Notes under the pieces: generated by a model
What the model was told of the DNA's origin: nothing
Databases searched by the model: none
The model's input: the letters and a program-made list of their open reading frames with translations, nothing else
Position numbers and translations under genes: made by a program
Part shown: positions 50,089-58,106 of the stretch, piece by piece
How the letters are laid out: every line of letters starts with the position of its first letter
Position numbering within the stretch: position 1 is the stretch's first letter
From: Streptomyces sp. NBC_00249
Lineage (GTDB): Bacteria > Actinomycetota > Actinomycetes > Streptomycetales > Streptomycetaceae
Length of the DNA stretch: 64,000 nt
NCBI RefSeq assembly: GCF_026342355.1
Contig: NZ_JAPEMV010000001.1
Coordinates: 372,001-436,000 of the forward strand
Direction of reading: 5' to 3'

Positions 50089-51032
50089 GAGGCAACAGTC
50101 TGCAGCCACAGGGGCAGCAGCAGGAGGGAAACCAGCGAAGTCTTGATCACGAGGGAGGCGGAGAGGCCGACGCCGATGTCGTAGCGCTGGGCGAAGATGA
50201 AGAGATTCTGCGGGGTGGGCATCGCGGCGATCAGCACCAGGTACGCGAGCCATTCGCCCCGTACGCCGAACAGCCCCCCGCACACCGCCCACGCCAGCAG
50301 CGGGAACGCCACGCACTTGAAGGCGATCAGGGCCATCTCCTCCCGGGTGGTGCCCCGCAGGTCCAGGCCGGCGCCGCCGAGGTGCAGGCCGAGGGCGAAC
50401 AGGGCGACCGGCGAGGCGCTGTCGCCGACGAAGGCGGCGCCGTCGAGCACCACCTTCGGGACGTGCACCGACAGCAGGTTGAGCAGGATGCCCGCGTTGC
50501 AGGCGAGGACCAGCGGGGTGACGAGCGAGGCGCCCAGTGCCCGTGCGAGGCGGGCGGCGGGCCCGCCGGCCGCCGGGTCGGCGCGGCCCAGTTCCATCAC
50601 GGCGATCACGACGAGGGACAGCACGCAGACCTGGAAGAGCAGCACCGGGAAGATCGGCGCGGCCGTCCCGAAGACGGTGATGAAGACGGGCACGGCGAAG
50701 TAGGCGGTGTTCACCTGCACCCCGGCCATCACGCGCAGCGCCACGGCGCGGGGCTCGCGTATGCCGTACGCGGCCGCCGCGGCGGCGACGGCGAGCACGG
50801 CGAGGGCGGCGGCCGCCGCGTAGCCGCCGACGGCCCGCCAGTCGAAGAGGGCGCCGAGGTCGGCGGCGTAGATGTTGCCGAAGAGGTAGCAGGGGACGGC
50901 GAAGAGGAAGGCGTAGTCGGCGAAGGCCTTGGACGCCTCCGCCGGGACCGCCTTGCGGCGGGCGAGCAGCACCCCGCCGCCGAAGGCCAGCAGCACCGGC
51001 ACGAGCTTTTCGAGTGCGGCTGCCCCGCCCAT
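50085..51032 (-). CDS. AEC-family permease (auxin efflux carrier type)
   Basis: 315-residue membrane protein of about ten helices of the AEC/MdcF family, which moves small organic acids. The repeated five-TM layout is visible, with FGGGVLLARRKAVPAEASKAFADYAF in the first half and LACNAGILLNLLSVHVPKVVLDG in the second. The final segment LIAAMPTPQNLFIFAQRYDI is strongly family-typical. ATG 51032 is used. It is translated with the HXXEE protein (GTGA overlap). It is divergent from the histidine kinase at 51193. Confidence 0.88.
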   Translation of the reverse strand: MGGAAALEKLVPVLLAFGGGVLLARRKAVPAEASKAFADYAFLFAVPCYLFGNIYAADLGALFDWRAVGGYAAAAALAVLAVAAAAAAYGIREPRAVALRVMAGVQVNTAYFAVPVFITVFGTAAPIFPVLLFQVCVLSLVVIAVMELGRADPAAGGPAARLARALGASLVTPLVLACNAGILLNLLSVHVPKVVLDGAAFVGDSASPVALFALGLHLGGAGLDLRGTTREEMALIAFKCVAFPLLAWAVCGGLFGVRGEWLAYLVLIAAMPTPQNLFIFAQRYDIGVGLSASLVIKTSLVSLLLLPLWLQTVAS

Positions 51033-51127
51033 GCGTACCGGCTCCCTTGATCGACCGTCGGCAGCCTACCCCCGGCTCCACGACCGCTCCCGGACGGGCC
51101 CGGACGAATCGGGCTCGACCGGCAGTG

Positions 51128-51168
51128 CCCGCAGGACCCGCAACCCGCAGGACCCGCAGGACCCGCAA
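51128..51168. repeat. 9-bp direct repeats upstream of the histidine kinase
   Basis: CCCGCAGGA-type units recur: CCCGCAGGACCCGCAACCCG is followed by CAGGACCCGCAGGACCCGCA, giving three GCAGGACCC copies in 41 bp, 25 bp before the kinase start. It lies in the divergent promoter region and could bind the cognate response regulator. Confidence 0.6.
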
Positions 51169-51192
51169 GAGACGGCCTAGGCTGGACCGATC

Positions 51193-52608
51193 ATGAGCCT
51201 CAAGACGCGCAGCCGCTTCCGCAGGTCCCGTCGGGACGGGGAGGCCGGTGGTGACCGGCCGGTCCGTACGGAGCGCGGGTCCCGCGCGTCCGGACCGCCG
51301 GGCGGGTGGGCGCGGTTCGCCGTCGCGCTGCGCCAGCCGGGGCGGGCCGGGGAGCCGCTCCTCGCTCAGGCGCCCAAGCGGTGGCAGCGGCTGCTGCCGT
51401 ACGCCGTCGTGGCGATCTTCGTGGTGTCGCTGCTGCCCGTCACGATCGCGGTGCTGACCAACGACTACGCGCTGGGCGGGGGCTGGGCCGGAGCGCTGGG
51501 TGTGGCGCAGACCGTGCCGCTGCTGCTGGCGGTGACCCGGCCGCTGCCGGCCTGGGCCATGGTGCTGTGCGCGGACGTGGTCGGGGCGGTGCTGCTGATG
51601 GGCGCCGACCAGGTGGCCGGGCACGCCTGGCCGTGGACGCCGCCGGTGGTGGTCGGGTACCAGGTGCTGATGATCTGCCTGGGGCTGCGCGAGTCCGTGC
51701 GGACCCTGGTGCAGGTGTGGCTGGTCACGGGCGCGGCCGGGGTGGCCCTCGGCTTCTCCCAGCCCGCCGGGGTGACGAACACCGTGGCCCTGCTCTTCGT
51801 ACTGGGCGGTGCGGTGCTGGCGCTGACGGGCGCGCTGCGCGGTCTGGGCGACGCCCAGCAACGGGTGGCCGAGCAGCGCAGCATCAGCGAGGCGGAACGG
51901 TCACGGCGCACGCTGCTGGAGGAACGGGCCCGTATCGCGCGGGAGTTGCACGACGTGGTGGCCCATCACATGTCGGTGATCACGGTGCAGGCGGACTCCG
52001 CGCCGTACCGCCTGCCCGGGATGCCGGAGCCGGTACGGGAGGAGTTCGCGGCGATCGCGGCGAGCGCCCGGGAATCCCTGGGCGAGATGCGGCGGCTGCT
52101 GACGGTGCTGCGCGGGGACGGCTCGAACGGCGGCGACGGCGCGGGCGGCGAGCGGGCGCCGCAGCCGGGGATCGGCCGGATCCAGCAGCTGGTGGAGGCG
52201 ACCGTACGGGCGGGGCAGCCGGTGGAGTTGTCCCTGGCGGCGGGCGCGGCCGGGGTGGCGCCGCCCGCGGTGGACCTGTCGGCGTACCGCATCGTCCAGG
52301 AGGCCCTGGCGAACGTGGTGCGGCACGCGCCGGGAGCGCGGACCCGGGTGTCGGTGACGCACTCCGCCGAGGAGGGCGAGGTGCTCGTGCTGGTCGTCAA
52401 CGGCCCCGCGCGGGACGCCGTGGTGGAGCTGGAGGAGTCGGGCACCGGGCACGGTCTCGTCGGGATGCGCGAGCGCGTACGGTTGACCGGCGGCACCCTG
52501 GACACCGGCCCGCTGCCCGACGGCGGCTTCCGGGTCGCGGCCCGGCTGCCGCTGGATCCCGCGGACGGGCCCGCCGGTACGGCCGACACGAGCAAGGACG
52601 CAACGTGA
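51193..52608 (+). CDS. Sensor histidine kinase (HisKA_3)
   Basis: 471-residue sensor kinase. The first 65 residues are a charged cytoplasmic extension. Five or six membrane helices follow (about 70-215) without a large outside domain. The dimerisation/phosphotransfer motif is EERARIARELHDVVAHHMSV (His near 258) and HATPase_c has IVQEALANVVRHAPG and GTGHGLVGMRERVRL. ATG 51193 is the first start after the promoter repeats. Its stop overlaps the response regulator start by 4 nt. Confidence 0.92.
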   Translation: MSLKTRSRFRRSRRDGEAGGDRPVRTERGSRASGPPGGWARFAVALRQPGRAGEPLLAQAPKRWQRLLPYAVVAIFVVSLLPVTIAVLTNDYALGGGWAGALGVAQTVPLLLAVTRPLPAWAMVLCADVVGAVLLMGADQVAGHAWPWTPPVVVGYQVLMICLGLRESVRTLVQVWLVTGAAGVALGFSQPAGVTNTVALLFVLGGAVLALTGALRGLGDAQQRVAEQRSISEAERSRRTLLEERARIARELHDVVAHHMSVITVQADSAPYRLPGMPEPVREEFAAIAASARESLGEMRRLLTVLRGDGSNGGDGAGGERAPQPGIGRIQQLVEATVRAGQPVELSLAAGAAGVAPPAVDLSAYRIVQEALANVVRHAPGARTRVSVTHSAEEGEVLVLVVNGPARDAVVELEESGTGHGLVGMRERVRLTGGTLDTGPLPDGGFRVAARLPLDPADGPAGTADTSKDAT

Positions 52609-53285
52609 CCATCCGCGTGATCATCGTCGACGACCAGGCCATGGTGCGGGCCGGTTTCGCCGCCCTGCTGTCGGCGCAGCCGGACATCGACGTGGTGGGC
52701 GAGGCCCCCGACGGCCGGGAGGGCGTGCGGGTCTCGCGGACCGTGCACCCCGACGTGGTGCTGATGGACGTACGGATGCCCGAGCTGGACGGCCTCTCGG
52801 CGGCCCGCGAACTGCTCGACCCGCCGCGGGGGGTGGTGCACCGGCCGAAGGTGCTGATGCTGACCACCTTCGACATCGACGACTACGTGTACGAGGCGCT
52901 GCGCGCCGGTGCCTCGGGGTTCCTGCTGAAGGACGCCCCGCCGGCCGACCTGATCGCGGCGGTACGGGTGGTGGCGTCGGGCGAGGCGCTGCTCGCGCCC
53001 TCGGTGACCCGCCGGCTGATCGCGGACTTCGTACGGCAGCGGCCGGCCCCGCGCAAGGATCCGGCGCTGCGGCTGAACGGGCTGACCCCGCGCGAGACGG
53101 AGGTCCTGGAGCTGATCGCGCGCGGGCTGTCGAACCAGGAGATCGCCGCGCACCTGGTACTGGCCGAGCAGACGGTGAAGACGCACATCGGCCGGGTACT
53201 GGGCAAGCTGGACCTCCGCGACCGGGCGCAGGCGGTCATCTTCGCGTACGAAGCCGGCCTGGTCCGCCCCGGCGACTCCGCCTGA
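52605..53285 (+). CDS. NarL/LuxR-family response regulator
   Basis: 226-residue response regulator. The receiver has IIVDDQAMVRAG, the phospho-Asp in VVLMDVRMPE (near 55) and Lys in FLLKDAPP (near 106). The LuxR-type HTH is LTPRETEVLELIARGLSNQEIAAHLVLAEQTVKTHIGRVLGKL. A GTG start is coupled to the kinase. Candidate target sites are the tandem 11-bp palindromes before the next gene and the repeats before the kinase. Confidence 0.93.
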   Translation: MTIRVIIVDDQAMVRAGFAALLSAQPDIDVVGEAPDGREGVRVSRTVHPDVVLMDVRMPELDGLSAARELLDPPRGVVHRPKVLMLTTFDIDDYVYEALRAGASGFLLKDAPPADLIAAVRVVASGEALLAPSVTRRLIADFVRQRPAPRKDPALRLNGLTPRETEVLELIARGLSNQEIAAHLVLAEQTVKTHIGRVLGKLDLRDRAQAVIFAYEAGLVRPGDSA

Positions 53286-53381
53286 CCCGGCCCCTCCCTC
53301 CTCCACCCCCTACCGGGGTATGACATCCGGTTTGGCTCCCTGGTGCGACGCCCGGCCGGGTACCTCCTTCCTACCTTCCTC

Positions 53382-53404
53382 CTCGTCACGAGGCTCGTCA
53401 CGAG
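53382..53404. promoter_or_regulatory. Two tandem CTCGTCACGAG palindromes
   Basis: The 11-bp palindrome CTCGTCACGAG occurs twice (53382-53392 and 53394-53404) with 12-bp periodicity, ending 16 bp before the hydrolase ATG. The double site suggests cooperative binding of a dimeric regulator, possibly the response regulator encoded just upstream. Confidence 0.6.
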
Positions 53405-53420
53405 GAAGAGGAGAAGGGGC

Positions 53421-54467
53421 ATGCGCCGCTTTGGGAGGACGTCGGTCACGGCCGCGCTGGCGGTGGCCGTCGTGGCGGGGACCGCGGGGTGGGCTTCCGG
53501 GGAGAGTCAGACGGCGGTGACCGGGCCGCCGCCGGGGACCGCCGCCTGGCTGGCCGACACGGCCCCGGGGGGCCGGGCGCTGCCCGATCCGGGGCGGGCG
53601 ACACCCCGCGAGGTGGCCCGCTTCTTCGCCGGGCTGGACGGGGCCGCGCGGCGCGAACTGCTGCGCTCCCACCCGCTGGTGGTGGGCAACCTCGACGGGG
53701 CGCCGCTCCCCCTGCGGTACGAGGCCAACCGGATCGCCGTCGCCGCCACGGGTGAGGCCCGCTACGCCTCCCTCGGCGCGCCCGACCGGCAGATCCTGGC
53801 CTTCGACCCGCGCGGGCGGGGCCTCGTCGCCGAGGTGTTCGGGGACCTGGAGCAGGCGGCGCACGTCTCGGTCGTCGTACCGGGGTCCGACAACGACGCC
53901 GCTTCCCACGACGCCCCGCGCGCCCCGCACACCGGCCCGGCCGGGATGGCCCGCGCCCTGCGGGCGGCGACGGGCGCCTCGACGGCCGTGGTGGCGTGGA
54001 CGGGCTACACCACCCCGGTCGGGGTGGGCCTGGACGCGGCGGACGGAAGGCTGGCCGAGGCGGGCGCCGTCCGGCTGGCCCGGTTCACGGCCGGGCTCGA
54101 CGCGGTCGGCGCCCCCGACCCGGTGCTGTTCTGCCACAGCTACGGCTCGGTGGTCTGCGGGCTGGCGGCCCGGCACACGGACGCCAGCGACATCGTCGCC
54201 CTCGGCTCGCCGGGGATGCGGGCCGACAGCGCCGCGGGCCTCGGCACCGGGGCCCGGGTGTGGGCGGCGCGCGGACCCTCGGACTGGATAGCGGACGTCC
54301 CGAACGTACGGTTCGCCGGGATCGGCCACGGCGCCGACCCCACCTCCCCGGCCTTCGGCGCCCGCCGGGTGCCCGCCGCCGACGCGAAGGGCCACACCGG
54401 CTACTTCGCCCCCGGCACCCAGTCCCTGGCGGCCTTCGCCGCGATCGCCGAGGGGGAGGTCCGATGA
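53421..54467 (+). CDS. Secreted alpha/beta hydrolase (DUF1023 family)
   Basis: 348-residue probable exported esterase/lipase of the DUF1023 group. A signal peptide covers about residues 1-28. The family start NRIAVAATGEARYASLGAPDRQILAFDPRGRG lies mid-protein. HVSVVVPGSDNDAASHD is the oxyanion strand, and the nucleophile elbow is VLFCHSYGSVVCG near 235. Asp in RGPSDWIADVPNV and His in DAKGHTGYF would complete the triad. GAAGGGG precedes the ATG. The stop overlaps the acyltransferase start (ATGA). Confidence 0.85.
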   Translation: MRRFGRTSVTAALAVAVVAGTAGWASGESQTAVTGPPPGTAAWLADTAPGGRALPDPGRATPREVARFFAGLDGAARRELLRSHPLVVGNLDGAPLPLRYEANRIAVAATGEARYASLGAPDRQILAFDPRGRGLVAEVFGDLEQAAHVSVVVPGSDNDAASHDAPRAPHTGPAGMARALRAATGASTAVVAWTGYTTPVGVGLDAADGRLAEAGAVRLARFTAGLDAVGAPDPVLFCHSYGSVVCGLAARHTDASDIVALGSPGMRADSAAGLGTGARVWAARGPSDWIADVPNVRFAGIGHGADPTSPAFGARRVPAADAKGHTGYFAPGTQSLAAFAAIAEGEVR

Positions 54468-55684
54468 GCGCGCTGACCGTGCTGCGCGGGACGGCCGGGC
54501 GGATCGACCGGCAGACCCCCGCCCACCGCGACCGGGCGGTCGACGGTCTGCGGGCGCTGGCCCTGCTGGCGGTGCCGGCCGGGCACTGGATGCTCGGCGG
54601 GTTCACCCTCGACGAGGACGGCGCCCTGCACAACGCCAGCCCGCTGTCCGCCTTCGGCGCCCTCGCCCCGGCGAGCTGGGTGCTCCAGATGCTCGGGATC
54701 TTCTTCCTGGTCGGCGGGTACGCGTCGGTGCTCTCCTACCGGCGCCGCGCCGGGTCGACGGGGGCGTGGCTGAAGGGCCGCGTCGTGCGGCTGGGGCGGC
54801 CGGTGCTCGGGGTCACGGCGGTGTGGGCACTGGCGGCGCCGGTGCTGTACGCGGCGGGGGTGCCGGAGGCCACCTTGCGGACGGGGGCGACGCTGGTGGT
54901 CCAGCCGCTGTGGTTCGTCGGGGTGTACGTGGTGGTGACCGCGCTGACCCCGTACTGCGTGCGCGCCGCGCACCGGCTCGGCGGGTGGGCCGCGGCACCG
55001 CTGCTGGCGTCGGTCGCGGTGGTGGACCTCCTGCGGTACGGGCCCCTCTCCGGCTCGGTGCCGTCGTGGCTGTCGGTGCTGAACGTCCTGCCGGGCTGGC
55101 TGTTCGCCTACCAGCTGGGCGTGTCCTGGGGAGAGCGGCGGATCGGGCGGCGGGGCGCGTGGCTGCTGCTGGTAGGCGGGGCGGCGCTGTTCGCGGTGCT
55201 GCTGCTGGTGTTCCACTACCCGGCGTCGATGGTCGGCGTACCGGGCGAGGCGCGCACGAACTCGCACCCGCCGTCGCTGCTGGTGCTGGCGCTGGCCTCC
55301 GCGCAGTCGGGGGCGGCGATCCTGCTGCGGGACCGGCTGGCGGCCCTGCTGGCCCGGCCCGCGCTGTGGGCGCCGGTGGTGGTGGTCAACCTGTCCGCGA
55401 TGACGATCCTGTGCTGGCACCAGAGCGCGATGCTGGCGGCGGCCGTGCCCGCCTCCTTCGTGGGCGAGGTCACCGGGCTGACGACGGCACCCGACAGCCT
55501 GGGGTGGCTGGTGGCACGCCTCGCGTGGCTGCCGGTGTTCGCGGCGCTGCTGGTGGGCATCGCCCGCCACACCCGCCGCTTCGAGGGTCCGCCGCGCGCG
55601 GGCCGCGGCGCCCCGGCACTGCGCCGCACCGTGGCGGGTCTCCTGGCGGCCGGTTTCGCGGTGTTCGCGCTGGGTCTGGCGTAG
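54464..55684 (+). CDS. Membrane acyltransferase (acyltransferase-3 family)
   Basis: 406-residue integral membrane acyltransferase with about ten helices. The family start is RDRAVDGLRALALLAVPAGHWMLGG, where the usual active-site His is at or near GHW. FFLVGGYASVLSYRRR near residue 80 and QPLWFVGVYVVVTAL near 145 are conserved features. Such enzymes O-acetylate sugars, lipids or peptidoglycan. It is coupled to the DUF1023 hydrolase, so one may attach and the other remove acyl groups; that is inference. A terminator follows. Confidence 0.85.
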   Translation: MSALTVLRGTAGRIDRQTPAHRDRAVDGLRALALLAVPAGHWMLGGFTLDEDGALHNASPLSAFGALAPASWVLQMLGIFFLVGGYASVLSYRRRAGSTGAWLKGRVVRLGRPVLGVTAVWALAAPVLYAAGVPEATLRTGATLVVQPLWFVGVYVVVTALTPYCVRAAHRLGGWAAAPLLASVAVVDLLRYGPLSGSVPSWLSVLNVLPGWLFAYQLGVSWGERRIGRRGAWLLLVGGAALFAVLLLVFHYPASMVGVPGEARTNSHPPSLLVLALASAQSGAAILLRDRLAALLARPALWAPVVVVNLSAMTILCWHQSAMLAAAVPASFVGEVTGLTTAPDSLGWLVARLAWLPVFAALLVGIARHTRRFEGPPRAGRGAPALRRTVAGLLAAGFAVFALGLA

Positions 55685-55701
55685 GACCCGCGTCCGCTAC
55701 G

Positions 55702-55739
55702 ACGAGAGCGCCGCTCCCCGATGGGAGCGGCGCTCTCGT
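55702..55739. terminator. Strong bidirectional terminator hairpin
   Basis: Perfect 17-bp arms ACGAGAGCGCCGCTCCC and GGGAGCGGCGCTCTCGT surround a 4-nt loop. It lies between the convergent acyltransferase and DUF350 genes. Confidence 0.88.
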
Positions 55740-55755
55740 GCGTGGCTGTCGGGCC

Positions 55756-56178
55756 TCAGGCGATCGAGGCCGCCACGATCGCGGCGACGGCGAGGTTGCA
55801 GGAAGCGGTGACCCACACGGCCGGGTGCGGTTCGGGGTCGACGACGATGGCGCCGAGCTTGCCCGGGGTCACCAGGTCCAGCACCAGGAAGGCGACGGCC
55901 ATCAGGACCAGGCCGAGGACGCCGAAGGCGGCGGTGGACAGCAGGCCCTTGCCGAAGTCGTCGTAGGTGGTCCAGATCGAGGTGAAGACGATGCCGCCGA
56001 TGCCCAGGAGCGCGGAGCTGAGGAGGAGGGCGGCGTTGCGGTTGCGCTCCTCCCAGATCTGCTTCGGGAGCTTCCCGGGCGTCAGCACGTCCACCAGGAC
56101 GATGCCGAGGATCAGCAGCACCAGGCCGAGGGCGCCGTAGGCGCTCGTGCGGCCAAGTCCGTTGACGATGTCGCTCAT
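55756..56178 (-). CDS. DUF350 membrane protein
   Basis: 140-residue membrane protein with four helices arranged as two repeats. Each repeat ends with the family motif: VLVDVLTPGKLPKQI and LVLDLVTPGKLGAIV. DUF350 proteins often occur near spermidine synthase-like or ATP-grasp genes and membrane-stress genes. The ATG at 56178 lacks a strong ribosome binding site. It is divergent from the GNAT/ATP-grasp fusion, which may share its regulation. Confidence 0.9.
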   Translation of the reverse strand: MSDIVNGLGRTSAYGALGLVLLILGIVLVDVLTPGKLPKQIWEERNRNAALLLSSALLGIGGIVFTSIWTTYDDFGKGLLSTAAFGVLGLVLMAVAFLVLDLVTPGKLGAIVVDPEPHPAVWVTASCNLAVAAIVAASIA

Positions 56179-56294
56179 TGAGAAGCCTGTCTCCGCGTGG
56201 GTGGGATAAGGATGGACCGTACGGGACGGGAACCGGCCGTAGGGAGGCCGAATCTATCGCACGGCCCCGCGCCCGGCCATGGGGAGGTCAGGAA

Positions 56295-58073
56295 TTGGCA
56301 AAGGTCAGGGGCGCGCGGCCCGGTGAGGCGGCAGCGCTGACGGAGCTCGTCATGCGGTCCAAGGCCCACTGGGGGTACGACGCCCGGTTCCTCGCCGCGT
56401 GCGCGCCCGAGCTGCGCGTGCGGGAGGAGGAGCTGACGGCCCGGCGGATCGTGGTGGCCGAGGACGCGCGCGGGAAGGTGCTGGGGCTGGCCTCGCTGGA
56501 GGGGCCGGACGGCGAGGGGCGCGTCGCGCGGCTCGGGCTGCTGTTCGTGGAGCCCGCCGCGATCGGCCGGGGCGTGGGGCGGCTGCTGTACCTGGACGCG
56601 GTGCGCCGGGCCGTCGCGCTGGGTTCGCGCCGGCTGCTGATCGACTCCGACCCGCATGCGGCGGGCTTCTACCGGGCGATGGGCGCGGTGGCCTCTCCCG
56701 GCCCCGCGCCCGGTTCCGCGTCCGGGCTGGTCCGCTTCGAGGTGGCCCCGGCGCCGCTGGCCGGCTGGGCGCGGGCCTGGACGGGCGGGCAGCGGGCGGT
56801 GCACGTGGGCAATGTCGCCGAGTTCAACGCGCAGTTCGCCGACGCCTCCCTCGACCGCGAGCAGCGGGCCGCGCACGACTACGCCTGCCTGGCCGCCTTC
56901 TACAGTCCCTGCCCGGCCGCCCTGGTGCTGCCCCGGTCCGTACCGCCGGGCTGGGTGGCGCTCGTCGGCCGGCAGCTGGGCTGGGGGCCGGACGTGGAGG
57001 TCTACGACGGCCTGGTGGAGCGGGGGCCCGGCCTGTCGGACCGGGTACGGGCCCGGCCGGCGCTGGCCGGACGGATCACCGGGCGCGGTCTGCCCCTCGT
57101 ACCGTGGGGGCACACCGAGCCGTACGCGCGGCTGGCGGGCCTGCCGTGGCGGCCCCGGGAGCTGCGCTACGAGTCGAAGTCGGCGGCGCACGCCCTGTTC
57201 GCCGGGATCCTGTCGGGCGGCGGGCACCCGCGGATCGTGCTCCCCGCGCAGTGGCGGGCCGGCACGCGGCGGGCGGCCGTACGGCTGCTGGCGGAGCGGA
57301 CCCGGCGGGGCGAGAGCACCGTTCTCAAATCGGAGCACGGGGTCGGGGGTTCGGGCACCACGGTGGTCTCCCCCGACGGCGTACGGGCGGCGGGCGGCCC
57401 CCGCGCGCTGCTGCGCCGGCTGCCGCGCGGGCCGCTGCTGGTGGAGGAGTACGTGCCGGGCCCGCCGGAACCCGGGGCCGGGCCCCGGGACCTCACCTAC
57501 GACGGGTTCGTGGACGGCGCGGGCCGGGCGCACCAGGTCGGCGCGGCGGTGATGGACGTGGCCGGCGGCGGCTACCGGGGCGCGACGGTGGGGCCGGGGG
57601 TGGTTCCCGGGCGGCTGGCGGGGCCGCTGCTGGGGTTCGGGGCGGCGGTGGGCCAGGAGCTGGCCGCGTCGGGCTACCGGGGCTGGTTCGACGTGGACTT
57701 CGTCGCCGACGCGCAAGGGCGGCTCGCGCCGACGGAGACCAACCTGCGCCTGACCGGCCCCTCGGCCGCGTTCATGGTGGCGGCCCGGCTGGACGCGCTG
57801 CGGGGCGCGGGGCACCTCGTACGGATCGCCGACCGGGTGGAGCTCGGGGCGCGGCTGCCGCAGGGGCGGCTGGTGGAGCTGTGCGGGGAACTGGCGCGGG
57901 ACTGCGCCGGTCTCGGGGCGGTGTTCGTACCGGCCGTCCCGACCGGGGCCTTCGATCCGGAGCCGTGGCTCGGGGTGCTGGTGGCCGCGCACAGCGCCGG
58001 GGTGCTGGACGCGGCAGAGGCGCTGGTGCGGGAGCGGGCCCGGGCGGCCGGCGCGGGGCTCGGCGGGCCGTAG
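56295..58073 (+). CDS. GNAT acetyltransferase / ATP-grasp ligase fusion
   Basis: 592-residue multidomain protein. Residues 1-150 form a GNAT domain (acetyl-CoA loop RGVGRLLYLDAVRRA at 92, FYRAMG at 125). Residues 165-290 look like a pre-ATP-grasp domain. The C-terminal ATP-grasp region has Lys345 in STVLKSEHG, a Gly-rich loop at 349-354, hinge LLVEEYVPGP at 381 and metal-site residues in GWFDVDFV and APTETNLRLTG (Glu481, Asn483). The start is a TTG at 56295 with GGGAGG upstream; it is preferred because longer reading crosses into the divergent promoter. It probably joins a carboxylate and an amine. Substrates are unknown. Confidence 0.8.
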   Translation: MAKVRGARPGEAAALTELVMRSKAHWGYDARFLAACAPELRVREEELTARRIVVAEDARGKVLGLASLEGPDGEGRVARLGLLFVEPAAIGRGVGRLLYLDAVRRAVALGSRRLLIDSDPHAAGFYRAMGAVASPGPAPGSASGLVRFEVAPAPLAGWARAWTGGQRAVHVGNVAEFNAQFADASLDREQRAAHDYACLAAFYSPCPAALVLPRSVPPGWVALVGRQLGWGPDVEVYDGLVERGPGLSDRVRARPALAGRITGRGLPLVPWGHTEPYARLAGLPWRPRELRYESKSAAHALFAGILSGGGHPRIVLPAQWRAGTRRAAVRLLAERTRRGESTVLKSEHGVGGSGTTVVSPDGVRAAGGPRALLRRLPRGPLLVEEYVPGPPEPGAGPRDLTYDGFVDGAGRAHQVGAAVMDVAGGGYRGATVGPGVVPGRLAGPLLGFGAAVGQELAASGYRGWFDVDFVADAQGRLAPTETNLRLTGPSAAFMVAARLDALRGAGHLVRIADRVELGARLPQGRLVELCGELARDCAGLGAVFVPAVPTGAFDPEPWLGVLVAAHSAGVLDAAEALVRERARAAGAGLGGP

Positions 58074-58106
58074 CCGTACGGTCCTCGCCGCCCGCTGCCC
58101 AGCCGC

